In this document: piece after piece, positions 25,210-33,932 of the stretch
Layout: each line of letters starts with the position of its first letter
Position numbering within the stretch: position 1 is the stretch's first letter
Assembly (NCBI RefSeq): GCF_029227915.1
Contig: NC_079889.1
Coordinates: 6,942,001 to 7,006,000, forward strand
DNA length: 64,000 nucleotides
From: Hydractinia symbiolongicarpus
Lineage: Eukaryota > Cnidaria > Hydrozoa > Anthoathecata > Hydractiniidae
Reading direction: 5' to 3'
Program-made: the position numbers and the translations under genes
The notes under the pieces: generated by a model
Databases searched by the model: none
What the model was told of the DNA's origin: nothing
The model's input: only the letters and a program-made list of their open reading frames with translations

Positions 25210-25389
25210 GCTTGTGTATGATATACGATTACAAAATCTTTAACCCTTTTTTTATAAATCTTGTCGGAGTGTCATGAGTGTCCTCGTTTGTGGGGCAACC
25301 ACCATGCTAAATTGTAGTAAAAACACGCTTTGTGATACATACATCGATACACCATGGGTACCCACCCACCAGCACCTCGAGGGTCCACA

Positions 25390-25413
25390 TTTGTTACCCG
25401 TATGAGTAACAAA
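25390..25413. terminator. Hairpin after the SAP-like gene
   Basis: TTTGTTAC and GTAACAAA form an 8-bp stem with an 8-base loop, 10 bases beyond the stop of the minus-strand gene at 25424. It is AT-rich like the other post-gene hairpins in these elements. Confidence 0.45.
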
Positions 25414-25423
25414 AAATGTCCAA

Positions 25424-25693
25424 TCACTTGGATCTCTTGTCGTTATAACGTTTTTGAGATTTTAGATATGCCTCCCTGTTGTTCGACCTCCACCTTGAAC
25501 AGTATCCGTACCGTTCCTTCTTAGTATCCAGATCGATGGTGTAGGATGGGTCGAGATCATTCTTCTCAATCACCTCAACCAATTTGGATTTTTTCATCCC
25601 CGCAATATACTTAATTCCACGGGCTTTAGCAACCTCTCTCAACTCTCTCAGTTTCATCAATTTGTAATCTGGTGTGGTATTCATGTCTGACAT
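25424..25693 (-). CDS. Small SAP/Rho-N-like domain protein (Polinton 1)
   Basis: This is an 89-residue basic protein. Its N-terminal half, KLRELREVAKARGIKYIAG then KKSKLVEVI, has the two-helix pattern of SAP or Rho-N domains, which usually bind nucleic acid. The C-terminus is Lys/Arg/Tyr rich. It lies just upstream of PolB on the same strand. In the second and third polymerase genes of this window the equivalent domain is fused to the PolB N-terminus, which suggests that it works with the polymerase, perhaps as a DNA-binding or priming accessory. That role is inferred. The start at 25693 is the first ATG after an AT-only stretch. Confidence 0.75.
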   Translation of the reverse strand: MSDMNTTPDYKLMKLRELREVAKARGIKYIAGMKKSKLVEVIEKNDLDPSYTIDLDTKKERYGYCSRWRSNNREAYLKSQKRYNDKRSK

Positions 25694-25798
25694 ATTAATA
25701 TTAATAATAATATAAATATAAATATAAAAACTTTAAGCACTTTTATCGTACCACATCATAACAAAAAGGAGATAAATAAAGGTGTGCATAAATAAAAC

Positions 25799-26782
25799 AT
25801 GTCAAACTCTAAACTTCAAGAGACTTACTATCAACCTCAAAATTTATGGAAAGGACAAAAGGCTGTTCAGAATTTAAGAGGATTCGGTTTCAAGCCAAAG
25901 GAGATTAAGAAGTGGCTATCAAAACAAGCATTTTGGCAAGTATATTTACCCGCTCCAAAACATGTTGAAAGACCACATTATGAAGTTACCACCCCTAATG
26001 ATTTACATCAATTCGATTTATTGTACATGTCCGGTGACATACTGTATGGTAATAAATATAAGTACATTTTGTCGGGAATCGATGCTGCTTCCAGATACAA
26101 AGTAGCCCGACCTTTGAGGAGTAAGAAAGCCAAAGAGGTTGCCGCTATGATTGAGGACATCTACAAGGCAGGACCATTAACTTATCCGAAAACTTTCCAA
26201 TGTGATAACGGTTTAGAATTCAAAGCAGATGTGACAAAGCTGTTGGAGAAGCATAAGGTTGAAATTAAAAGGGCGACTACAAAATATAAGCATACGCACA
26301 CAGCTTTTGTTGAGGCGTTGAACAAGATACTTGCGGAAAATTTATTCAAAATACAAGATGCTCAAGAACTGAATGATTCGGAAAAGGTATCATCTACATG
26401 GGTTAAGCATCTGTATAAACTGATTGATAGGCTAAACGATACAAAGACGCAGATGATTGGTATGAAACCAAAAGATGCTATTATAATGAAAGAGGTGCCT
26501 TTGGTTAATCAAGAGAATTATCCACCTGAAGTAGAATTACCTAAAGATGGCCTGTATAGATATCTACTACAACCTGGTGAAGAGCATGATGATGGGCGGA
26601 GACGGGCAACCGATAGAATATGGTCGAAAAACACATATAGATTGCGTGAGGTAATAGCGCAACCTGGTAACCGTGTAATGTACTATGTTCAAGACGGACC
26701 CAGACGGGCTTTTGTAAAAGAGGAATTGATGTTAATACCTGAAGATACAGAATTACCTCCTAATTATGTGCAAGGTTGGTGA
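25799..26782 (+). CDS. Retrovirus-like DDE integrase (Polinton 1)
   Basis: This 327-residue integrase should insert the element into host DNA. The core carries the three acidic residues D73 (HQFDLLYM), D136 (FQCDNG) and E172 (AFVEALN), with exactly 35 residues between the last two, the classical D,D-35-E spacing. An N-terminal helical segment (residues 10-45) precedes it. The C-terminal part (about 235-327) looks like a small beta-barrel, with LLQPGEEHDDGRRRATD. It is divergently placed relative to the SAP gene across about 100 bp of AT-rich DNA. The frame is intact. Relatives in animal genomes are often labelled F54H12.3-like transposon proteins. Confidence 0.95.
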   Translation: MSNSKLQETYYQPQNLWKGQKAVQNLRGFGFKPKEIKKWLSKQAFWQVYLPAPKHVERPHYEVTTPNDLHQFDLLYMSGDILYGNKYKYILSGIDAASRYKVARPLRSKKAKEVAAMIEDIYKAGPLTYPKTFQCDNGLEFKADVTKLLEKHKVEIKRATTKYKHTHTAFVEALNKILAENLFKIQDAQELNDSEKVSSTWVKHLYKLIDRLNDTKTQMIGMKPKDAIIMKEVPLVNQENYPPEVELPKDGLYRYLLQPGEEHDDGRRRATDRIWSKNTYRLREVIAQPGNRVMYYVQDGPRRAFVKEELMLIPEDTELPPNYVQGW

Positions 26783-26818
26783 AAAAGGGGGGACGAAGTC
26801 ATGACAATGACAAACAGT

Positions 26819-26843
26819 ATCTTTACCTGTTTCTGGTAAAGAT
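26819..26843. terminator. Hairpin after the integrase gene
   Basis: ATCTTTACC and GGTAAAGAT form a perfect 9-bp stem around TGTTTCT, 37 bases after the integrase stop. The same 25 bases occur again, without a change, at 35248-35272. The rest of the intergenic stretch to 27003 holds nothing else I recognise. Confidence 0.55.
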
Positions 26844-27003
26844 GATTGTGCCGGAGATCGCGTGGGGCGGTCGGCAGATAGGGCCGCTATGGCTCAGTCT
26901 TGGGGGACGATCGTGCCACATAATGTCACAAACCGCCTTACTTTCAAATATTAATTTTTCAAATAGCACACGAAATATGCGAGCGGCGTACATGCACACA
27001 TCA

Positions 27004-27597
27004 CTAACTTTGTTCCTGATTTACTGTCTTTCTGAGGCTTTGAACCTCGGCCATTAGACTTTTTTCAAACTGGTTGCGCGTTTCGCTCTCCATCTTTCTG
27101 TCGGTTTTCGTCATCTTGTCCAGAGCTTCGTAGTATATACCACACAGGGTTTGAAATTCAATGTGACTAATGTCATCATTATTCAGCGCCCGTGAGAAGG
27201 AGTTTTCAAACACAGCGATAGCAGATGTCGCAACATCATATAATTTCATGACTTTGTCAAGTTTGCTCTGATATTTTTTAATCAAAGCCGCGATAATGCC
27301 GGTGGAAATAGAGCCAGATAGGGCCACACCACCCAATCCGACAGAAACGGGGATTCCAATAAGGGTAGCGCCCGTTACTATTGAACCAATACCAGAGGCA
27401 ATGGTTAGGGTGCCCGCGCCGGCATTTAAAAGCACTAATCGGTGTAATGCCTTGTTGTATTTCTCATACTTTGTGTTGAATTTGTTTTTTAATTTTATCA
27501 ACTCCTCAAGTTGAGAGTTCACGGTATTTGTGTTAAACTTGTACCGCTCACTCGAATACTCAGGAGCGGTGGGTAGCTTCGGATAAATCTCTGCCAT
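27004..27597 (-). CDS. Helical membrane-hairpin protein A (Polinton 1)
   Basis: A 197-residue protein of unknown function. Residues about 25-50 are charged and probably helical. Residues about 55-105 are hydrophobic and rich in Gly, Ile and Val (GSIVTGATLIGIPVSVGLGG), fitting two closely spaced membrane helices. The C-terminal 90 residues are again a charged, coiled-coil-like helix. The next gene upstream (27622-28119) is a paralogue, and 40841-41491 in the composite element has the same layout. The conserved position in these elements suggests a virion or membrane-remodelling role, but nothing in the sequence proves it. The ATG at 27597 is preceded by an AT-rich 24-bp gap. Confidence 0.75.
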   Translation of the reverse strand: MAEIYPKLPTAPEYSSERYKFNTNTVNSQLEELIKLKNKFNTKYEKYNKALHRLVLLNAGAGTLTIASGIGSIVTGATLIGIPVSVGLGGVALSGSISTGIIAALIKKYQSKLDKVMKLYDVATSAIAVFENSFSRALNNDDISHIEFQTLCGIYYEALDKMTKTDRKMESETRNQFEKSLMAEVQSLRKTVNQEQS

Positions 27598-27621
27598 TGG
27601 TTACTACAAAGAAAAAAAACT

Positions 27622-28119
27622 TTACTCTAAATAACATATATCTAGTTTATCCAGATCCTCGAGAGTTCTGTGATATGTATCACACAAACTTTCAAAATCG
27701 GCTCTACAGATGTACAGGCTGTTTGGTAGCGTTTTATCGAACACATCGATGGCATTTTGTACAACGCGATATGAGGCTCTGACTTTGTTAAGTTTCTCCC
27801 GATATATCTTAACATATTCGGTGGTAACCGCACAGGAAGCAGAGCTTAATAGACACATACCCGAATTCCGAATGTAATTTCCACGGGTGGGTGACCCACC
27901 GAGCCCTAGCGAATTTCTAATAATGGTCGCTGCGGTCGCTATCGAGCTGGTAACAGCCACGGTTTCGGATATACCCTCCATAAGCGCCAATATGATCAGA
28001 GATACGCCGTATTTGTCTATCCTGTCATAGAACTTATCTCGTAATTTAAGCAGCTCCTCAAGTTGGGAATTGGATATATCTGTTTTAAACATTTCTCTAG
28101 GACTAGAATGCTCGGCCAT
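27622..28119 (-). CDS. Helical membrane-hairpin protein B (Polinton 1)
   Basis: A 165-residue paralogue of the preceding protein. It shares the NSQLEELLKLRDKF opening, a central hydrophobic Gly/Ala-rich region and a charged helical tail ending in FDKTLPNSLYICRADFESL. The two genes lie head to tail with 24 bp between them, so they are a local duplication. It is divergent from the gene starting at 28160, with a 40-bp AT-rich spacer that must hold both promoters. Function unknown. Confidence 0.72.
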   Translation of the reverse strand: MAEHSSPREMFKTDISNSQLEELLKLRDKFYDRIDKYGVSLIILALMEGISETVAVTSSIATAATIIRNSLGLGGSPTRGNYIRNSGMCLLSSASCAVTTEYVKIYREKLNKVRASYRVVQNAIDVFDKTLPNSLYICRADFESLCDTYHRTLEDLDKLDICYLE

Positions 28120-28159
28120 TTCTATTATCTTAAGAAAAAACTATCCTCTAAATAAAATA

Positions 28160-29412
28160 ATGGCGGACATTGATATTGATCCGTTTGGGGACCATGGTCA
28201 AACCGACGAGGGTGCCGATGAAACCACGCCCCTGGTACCGAAGGAACGCACACGGGTACAGATACACACACCTGATGAAAAGGAGACATCATTCGGTGGA
28301 GGCTCCTCTCAACGCGCTAGAGTTACTAGTGAGCGGGTTAAATCACTCTATGAGGTGCTATTAACTAAATATCCAAACGAGAACCCGGGCGTGATACATA
28401 CCGATCTGTTTGAGATTCGTGGCGGTGAATTATACTACAAGGGTGATGACAGACCGCTGACACATGGTGGATCTCTAAGGTCTACCGGTACCATTGCAGA
28501 TCTATTGGGCAAGAAAAGGCTGCGCAGTTTGGGGTTTGATATACCGAAAGGTAGTATTACTCCCCGACAGGCCGCTAGGCTAAACAAAATAGAAGAGAGA
28601 CTACCGTCACCGGATAAAATAGAGAATGCGACCGATATAGAATTAGAAACTATGTCTGGAGATGTGGTAAACAGTGCGGAGGACCTGGTCTAGCTGGTCG
28701 ATGATGGTACACTGAGAGCCGAATATCCCGCGGGTGATATTCGTGGATTGGATAGTTCCGTACAAAAAATTCGGGGGAGTCTTCAGGATGAAGTTGCAAA
28801 AAAGGTTCAGCTCGAACACAACATCGAGAAGGAACAAATGAAGTTGAAGGAGTTGGAAGGTCCGTCGTACACGGATGAACAGAGGGAGCAGGTGGCCAAG
28901 AGGTTGGAAAAGCTAAACGATTTGTTGGAGGCTAACCAGGATGGTATCAATATCCTCAAGGGTAAACTTAACAGTCAAATAAAAAGCATCAAGGAGATAA
29001 TCGCCAAGGTACTTAGCAAAGATACAACATTGGGTGAAAAGATACGAACTCTATTCCGTGAGCAGGGTATCACCATCGTCAGTGTACTAACGGCATTTGG
29101 TATGGTTATCGGCCTTCTAGTAGAAGCTTTGACACCAGGGGGTGGGGGTCATCCACCAGTAATACAAAAAATCATGAAAAAACAGAAGGTGGTGCGAGGG
29201 AATGGATAAAGAACAAGCTGAGCGCACTAGGATCTCTCCTGGGTAGATTAGCCAGTGCCGCAGCCGCATCACTACCGGGTATAATTGGATCCATCGTATC
29301 GTGGATCCTAAATAGAGCAAAGGAAGCCGTCGGTTGGTTGAGTCAAAACCTGTGGGCTTTGATAGTTGGAATCGGAGGTCTGATATACACCTACATGGTT
29401 ACAAAGCGTTAG
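28160..29412 (+). pseudogene. Coiled-coil protein with hydrophobic C-terminus (Polinton 1), interrupted
   Basis: A conserved Polinton protein that I know only as a hypothetical. The N-terminus is polar with TTPLVPK. The middle (about 28790-29000) is a long charged coiled coil. Then comes a hydrophobic block with FREQGITIVSVLTAFGMVIG, a Gly-rich linker, and a tail with LPGIIGSIVSWIL and a last membrane helix. Two breaks are seen: an in-frame TAG at 28691-28693 and a one-base frameshift in the A-rich stretch at about 29168-29183, after which the tail reads in another frame to 29412. The homologue in the composite element is at 43340-44583. Residue patterns suggest a virion protein that touches membranes. 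Confidence 0.75.
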
Positions 29413-29426
29413 TGGAATCTGGAATA

Positions 29427-29451
29427 TATGTTACATGACACATGTAACATA
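29427..29451. terminator. Hairpin between convergent genes
   Basis: TATGTTACATG and CATGTAACATA form a perfect 11-bp stem with a 3-base loop, 14 bases past the plus-strand stop. A second, smaller stem, ATACC-TGC-GGTAT, follows at 29452-29464, next to the end of the minus-strand gene. Each convergent gene may therefore have its own signal. Confidence 0.55.
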
Positions 29452-29468
29452 ATACCTGCGGTATCGTA

Positions 29469-29894
29469 CTATTTTTCAAAATACCACACGGCGCCCCCGA
29501 CACCAATCATGCTTAGTGCGATAAATGCCAATTCCCGTTCATGTTGGTCATTGCTGGGTGTATAAAAGTCGCTCAATACAGGTTCGCGTGGCATATCCGT
29601 GAGAGTTGATCCTCCAAACACTTTTCTATATTCGCGCATGGCATCATCCAGCTCTGTGAATTTACCCTCAGCCTTCTTCTCAAGTCTGAGCTGCTTATTG
29701 ATAAAGTCCACCCTCTCTTGTCTTTTACGTTGCCATATAACCTGAGCCTTCTGCAGCTGTTCTATAGCTAGATCATGCCGCTTCCGTTCCTTATCTATCC
29801 TATCCTTGGATAAACTTGAAAAGAGGTAGCTTGATCCGGTGAAAGCCAAAGCGTTCGCGAAGGCACCTCCCAACATCATTTCAATTGAAGCCAT
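29469..29894 (-). CDS. Conserved Polinton membrane/coiled-coil protein, MASI type (Polinton 1)
   Basis: A 141-residue protein. It starts with a hydrophobic GGAFANALAFTGSSYLFSSL segment, continues with a highly charged helix (ERKRHDLAIEQLQKAQ), then the conserved block LSDFYTPS, and ends with a membrane helix near residues 120-138. The protein at 45940-46338 has the same layout. Function is unknown; size and two membrane segments suggest a minor virion protein. The frame is intact. Confidence 0.78.
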   Translation of the reverse strand: MASIEMMLGGAFANALAFTGSSYLFSSLSKDRIDKERKRHDLAIEQLQKAQVIWQRKRQERVDFINKQLRLEKKAEGKFTELDDAMREYRKVFGGSTLTDMPREPVLSDFYTPSNDQHERELAFIALSMIGVGGAVWYFEK

Positions 29895-29928
29895 GTTTCA
29901 TATACTACTACAGTATATTTTAGTGGCG

Positions 29929-30060
29929 TTATTTTAATACGATAGCTTCAGAGTCTATGATATCCGTATCCACCTCCGTGTATTCCACCTTGGGTAAAAT
30001 ACTCTCAACTTTCTTACGTCGATATAAAACCCAGACCAACCATTCCAGTATTCGCAACAT
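29929..30060 (-). CDS. 43-residue single-helix membrane protein
   Basis: A short frame beginning MLRILEWLVWVLYRRKK, a hydrophobic helix followed by positive charges, then an acidic tail ending SEAIVLK. Its ATG overlaps the stop of the upstream gene by one base (TAATG), the kind of junction seen in compact viral genomes and a reason to believe it is a gene despite its size. I know no homologue. Confidence 0.5.
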   Translation of the reverse strand: MLRILEWLVWVLYRRKKVESILPKVEYTEVDTDIIDSEAIVLK

Positions 30061-30287
30061 TATATATTTATAGTTTCAGGTATAATTTTTTGCTTAACTA
30101 GATATTCTCTTGACATCTCACTTGCGGCGACTATGGCTACAAGCTTTCCGGTATCTTCCAGGTCAAACTTCTGAATTGAGGGTGGTGTCATTTTTAATAC
30201 CTTTTTCCCGAGCATTGAATAGCCTACGGCGAAAACGCATACGACCGATGCTTTATAAATATCGTTGACTATACTTTTCTTATCCAT
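30060..30287 (-). CDS. Small membrane protein, DLED type (Polinton 1)
   Basis: A 75-residue protein with an N-terminal membrane helix (VVCVFAVGYSMLG), a Pro-containing linker, and the pattern KFDLEDTGKLVAIVAASEMSRE before a short tail. Homologues with the same layout are at 48967-49209 and 58595-58841, always close to the ATPase gene. Its conservation across three divergent elements says it matters to the element, but its job is unknown. Confidence 0.75.
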   Translation of the reverse strand: MDKKSIVNDIYKASVVCVFAVGYSMLGKKVLKMTPPSIQKFDLEDTGKLVAIVAASEMSREYLVKQKIIPETINI

Positions 30288-30331
30288 GTCTTATATATAC
30301 TTCAAGATTATAGTATCGCGATATTATCCCT

Positions 30332-30748
30332 TTATTCCATTTCAAGCTTACTTATTCTCATAGTTTTTTTATTACCTGAGTTACTTGGTGGGGTACCCTT
30401 CACCTTAATATTTTTGTCCTTATTTTTATAGACCACCAACGCTCCAATTAGTAGCATAACTATCACACCACCACTCATTATTGTGTAGTTCACTCCACCG
30501 TGTTTAGGACCATCTGTCACAGAATCCTCAATGACAATATCCTTAGGATCCTCCAACTGTGTCTGGGGTGCCGACTGTGTCTGAGGTGCCGGCTGGGTTT
30601 GTGTCTGGGGTGCCGACTGTGCCTCCGTCTGAGCCATAAGCAATCTTTTATATTCTTCCCTATTTTTACGATTGTATTCAGCAAGCCTCTTACCAGCCTC
30701 AACCTTTTTAGGGTTCTTCGTTGTCACCTGAACTGGAGTATCCGACAT
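30332..30748 (-). CDS. KNPKKVEAGKRLAE-type membrane protein (Polinton 1)
   Basis: A 138-residue protein. The basic N-terminus has KNPKKVEAGKRLAEYNRK, a motif shared with 49576-49899 and, as KHPGRVAQGHK, with 58862-59224. A Gln/Thr/Pro repeat region (APQTQ units) follows, then a single membrane helix (GGVIVMLLIGALVVY) and a basic tail. The layout suggests a tail-anchored protein with a nucleic-acid- or capsid-facing basic end. It overlaps the end of the upstream gene by 41 bp in another frame. A TATCGCGATA palindrome lies upstream of the next gene at 30314-30323. Confidence 0.7.
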   Translation of the reverse strand: MSDTPVQVTTKNPKKVEAGKRLAEYNRKNREEYKRLLMAQTEAQSAPQTQTQPAPQTQSAPQTQLEDPKDIVIEDSVTDGPKHGGVNYTIMSGGVIVMLLIGALVVYKNKDKNIKVKGTPPSNSGNKKTMRISKLEME

Positions 30749-31205
30749 CTTTAGTATCCGTATCGATATTGTTTAAATTTTTTCCCGCGATATAATGCCT
30801 ACCTGTTATTAAACCTACACTGATTGGTGATAGTAGTGATCCGAACTTATAATATAGATCACATGTGAACCTTTGGAGTGCCGAGTTTAGGAATGGATCA
30901 TTCTCCAGGTCATCACTCAGAGCTTTTTTATTTTTTATACCCAGGGCTGTACAGGCACCCAGGGAGTACATGTGGATTATTGACTCCCCTAGAGACTTTA
31001 CCATTTGACCGGACAGTTTAGCCTCGTATATGGTGAAAAGTTTATCCACCTCATCATTCTTGAGCTTCTGGATCTCCGCCTCCGTATACATCTTCCCAAG
31101 ATATAACTTACTATTTCCGGTCAGCACGCACTCGAGCAATTTCTGTCTCTTCCCATCATCCTGGTCCTCGATAAAAATTAGGTTGTCAATTGCGGTTTCA
31201 GCCAT
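30708..31205 (-). CDS. Conserved helical Polinton protein (Polinton 1)
   Basis: A 165-residue protein of unknown function. It has a charged N-terminal half, KLYLGKMYTEAEIQKL, then KLSGQMVKSLGESIIHMYSLG, and a C-terminal part with DPFLNSALQRFTCDLYYKFG and a hydrophobic LLSPISVGLI. Homologues at 50367-50954 and 59221-59820 carry an extra N-terminal membrane helix that here is a separate micro-gene (31208-31312). I chose the ATG at 31205; the longer frame opens only with TTG. Confidence 0.75.
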   Translation of the reverse strand: MAETAIDNLIFIEDQDDGKRQKLLECVLTGNSKLYLGKMYTEAEIQKLKNDEVDKLFTIYEAKLSGQMVKSLGESIIHMYSLGACTALGIKNKKALSDDLENDPFLNSALQRFTCDLYYKFGSLLSPISVGLITGRHYIAGKNLNNIDTDTKDVGYSSSGDNEEP

Positions 31206-31207
31206 TT

Positions 31208-31312
31208 TCAATAGCGATAGGTATTTTTTAATACAAAAAGACAGAAACTAACCAATACCAGCAATAGCACTACAGCTATCACCAGTAATATGAAATTTAT
31301 ATATTCTATCAT
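31208..31312 (-). CDS. 34-residue membrane micro-protein upstream of the helical protein
   Basis: The frame is almost entirely a membrane helix (FILLVIAVVLLLVLVSFCLF) with a short basic end. Its TGA lies two bases before the ATG of the next gene. In the other two elements an equivalent helix is fused in frame to that gene's product, which supports the reality of this frame and suggests that the two parts act together. Confidence 0.6.
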   Translation of the reverse strand: MIEYINFILLVIAVVLLLVLVSFCLFVLKNTYRY

Positions 31313-31342
31313 TATAGGATAGTACTGTAGTTTCCCTATAGA

Positions 31343-31367
31343 TTTGTTACAAGGGTCTTGTAACAAA
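31343..31367. terminator. Hairpin after the ATPase gene
   Basis: TTTGTTACAAG and CTTGTAACAAA form a perfect 11-bp stem around GGT, 11 bases past the minus-strand ATPase stop at 31379. Confidence 0.55.
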
Positions 31368-31378
31368 AAACTTCCAAT

Positions 31379-31975
31379 CTAGCAAATCACGTGGGTTCTT
31401 GGATGTTCCATCCTCATGACTAAATGTGTATATTTACCATCTTTTAGCCTTTCCTTAACCTTCTGGATCTCCGATGATTCAATAACATCATTCTCCTCGT
31501 GGATAGTTGCGAGATCATGTCTGTCCTTCGGATACCACACATATAACATTTTTGCCTGCCTTCGTAAGTTCTTCGGTATCGCGGTGTATGATTGTGTGAG
31601 TAGCCACATGGTGTGGTTTCGATGTCGACCGCTGATGGCCAGCTCCAGCAGTGGTTGCCTCTTTTTGTCCAGTTTCTCATCCGCGATGATATCGTCGATC
31701 AGGAATAATGTTTTATATCATGCGAATAAATCCGTCATCTTTTGGATCCATTCATACAACAAGCCCATGGGCTCAATTAGAATCACATATCTATCCCTCC
31801 AGAACCATTTTCGACACATATATGTCTTGTTCCATCTTAATGTTGGACATATAATCACAATGAAATCGAAGTGATCAAAGTATTCACTCTCTAGTAGCGT
31901 TACTACGCGTTTGGATGTTCCGCAGCCGGTTGGACCGACGAATAGTGCCGTGTGGGGATCTTTCATGTAGTCCAT
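31379..31975 (-). pseudogene. Viral DNA-packaging ATPase (FtsK/HerA-type, Polinton 1), one in-frame stop
   Basis: About 198 codons of the A32-like ATPase that would drive DNA into the capsid. Visible blocks: GPTGCGTSKR at the Walker A position, VIICPTLRWN, LFLIDDIIADE (Walker B), AISGRHRNH and LLTQSYTAIPKNLRRQ. Two faults are seen. The Walker A Lys/Thr pair reads Thr/Ser, which should abolish nucleotide binding, and an in-frame TGA lies at 31718-31720. The ATG at 31975 follows the MCP stop with a single base between them (TAAGATG), so the two were probably expressed together. Homologues: 48321-48919 and 57118-57713. Confidence 0.85.
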
Positions 31976-31976
31976 C

Positions 31977-33296
31977 TTAATATAGTACATCCATAATTTC
32001 ACCGTTTTGAATATTTAATTGAGCATCCATGATTAGATATATGTAAGCGTTTAAGGATCCCGCTGCCTCGGCCGTCTTTTCAACTTGCAGTGTGATGCCC
32101 TCGCTCGCATTTTCAATCCGTCGGCCGGTCCCGTGCAGTGAGTTTTCATCTATGGTTCTGAAATCCAGTCATAGAGCATATTTCGTGGTTAGGTAGTCGG
32201 AGACTTTCACATCATGTAATTGCAAATGTTTTTGTATTTCACCGGCATTGCCATCCCTTTGCTTGCCCTCCGCAAAATACTTGCAAATTTCACCATAATG
32301 CTCAAACGGTTGCATTCCCTGAGCGAAAAGTTGGTTAGGCTTACCCTCAACTATGGCGGATACCTTTTTGATCTTAGGATTGTAGAGCCTACCTGTATCT
32401 CGTTTGTAAGCTTTCTCTTCCTCAAACAGAACCAATATACCCTTCAGGGACTTGCATGGTGTATTGAATGACCAATTCCACGTTGTGTCTGACTTATCCA
32501 CCCTAATTTGTCTATGTCTCAAGAATCTGTCGTAAAGTACGGCCATGTTTTCGTATTCATTTGAAATGAATCTGGCAAGTGTCGGTTGTGTCACAATCTC
32601 ATATTCCAAAGATATGTTGGAGATTTTGTATTTAGCATCCGGCGCCGGTGCCGAGGCTGAACCGGAAGGTTTTGTCGGTGTTGATAATACGACCCTGTCG
32701 TAATTGTTTAATGTTATCTCATAACACAGCCTATTCCCTAATCCAGCTTGATAATATGGGATAGTGCTATCCAACATTTCAAAATCCAGAGGTATGGTGA
32801 ACTTGTTTTTGTATGCATCATAGATTGCTTTGTCCGCGACCTCCGATGTATCTTTATCCGCGGCTCCAACTCTCAGTTTCATGCAATTTTCCGTGCACCC
32901 ATCATCGAATATGATACCCTGTCTGATGGAGTTTCCCTTCTCATGCTTTGTCAGCCATAAATCTCTGTAGCACCCGAAAAGATCAAAGTCATCAATGCTT
33001 AGAATCTCGGTACCCTCGAACTTGATAGCTAGCTTTTTAACAATTGCCCTCCCTATGTTAGAGACCAATGTTCTCTTCGTGTCAGCTTTTGACTCGAGAT
33101 CAATGTCGAAACTTATTTTCGAAGTACCAGGAACAATGACATCATCGTTACCTAAATTAGGGAACCTAATCAGGAGTAACTGGTTCTGATCAATCTCACT
33201 TGGGTTGTGAGTGACAATTACTTTTTGGTGCGTTCCTTTTACGCCATGTGCGATTCTAAGTGAACGCTCTGGGTTTAACTTTTTCCCGTATTCCAT
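31977..33296 (-). pseudogene. Major capsid protein candidate (Polinton 1), one in-frame stop near the 3' end
   Basis: A frame of 440 codons, open from 33296 to an in-frame TGA at 32169-32171 and then open again to TAA at 31977. It is beta-rich, with family landmarks FPNLGNDDVIVPGT, YQAGLGNRLCYEITLN and, past the TGA, SLHGTGRRIENASEGITLQ. Copies in animal genomes are annotated F54H12.2-like and travel with Polinton integrases; they correspond to the predicted double jelly-roll capsid protein. The call rests on family resemblance and position next to the ATPase, not on a visible active site. The truncation would remove about 64 residues. Homologues: 44617-45897 and the remnant 39123-39705. Confidence 0.72.
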
Positions 33297-33351
33297 GCTA
33301 TTCCATATTACTTTTATTTTATTTTACTTTAATTCGGTTAATGCTACGGTA

Positions 33352-33894
33352 TCATCTGTCCGCCGTATCTCTTATGTGTAGGGTAACCGTTGTCTTCATA
33401 CCACCCCATATAACTCTCAAGGTGAGTGATTGAAGTAAGCCTTTCTTTAGTTTCTTATATTGCGGATTTTTCGGTTCAATATATGTAAAATCACCACCAT
33501 ACTCGGATATATGATATGTCATCAGGTTGTTGCTATATTCACCATCTTTAAGATTTAATGAATTATCCAATTCATTAAGATTAAAATGTAGTTCCGTTAT
33601 ACCCTCTAGATTGAATATTTTACCCAACTTAGAGTTTCTAGCTAGTGGTGTTGATTTTACATCACCTCTCACGATTGAATTCAACTCCCTCCCCGTGTAT
33701 TGCTGACCCTGTGGTAACCTAACCGTGGTAACTCCATCAGCCAAGGGTATATCTATTGGAGCTGTAGCTACATATGTGACATTATCCGAAAACGTCTCCA
33801 CGATCGCAACCTCCTTTGTACCATGTGAGTTGTCTATCGGTTGATACAAATAGATTTTCTTCTCGCTATTTACGTCCTTTATTGTGATATACAT
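33352..33894 (-). CDS. Penton-like minor capsid protein candidate (Polinton 1)
   Basis: A 180-residue beta-rich protein with alternating hydrophobic strands, a VRLPQGQQYTGRELN segment and the ending KTTVTLHIRDTADR. It lies directly upstream of the MCP candidate on the same strand, where Polintons usually carry the single jelly-roll penton gene. Size and composition fit. The diverged counterpart in the composite element (41492-42159) shares the C-terminal layout (IYLPLKGS-like strand, then VSFVGLTMYIFIK). I see no catalytic motif. The function is inferred from position and overall character. Confidence 0.5.
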   Translation of the reverse strand: MYITIKDVNSEKKIYLYQPIDNSHGTKEVAIVETFSDNVTYVATAPIDIPLADGVTTVRLPQGQQYTGRELNSIVRGDVKSTPLARNSKLGKIFNLEGITELHFNLNELDNSLNLKDGEYSNNLMTYHISEYGGDFTYIEPKNPQYKKLKKGLLQSLTLRVIWGGMKTTVTLHIRDTADR

Positions 33895-33932
33895 TATTAT
33901 ATTAGAGATTGTGAATATATTTAAATCAAAGA

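Noticed and set aside
25799-26782. Integrase as part of an LTR retrotransposon or endogenous retrovirus
   Set aside because: There is no gag, protease, reverse transcriptase or LTR nearby, and PolB, ATPase and capsid genes with inverted repeats surround it.
27004-28119. Pore-forming toxin or apolipoprotein-L-like reading of the membrane-hairpin proteins
   Set aside because: Only the general layout (helix, two membrane segments, helix) fits; no specific motif supports a toxin call.
31416-31874. 152-codon plus-strand frame opposite the ATPase
   Set aside because: Antisense shadow; ATPase motifs are clear on the other strand.
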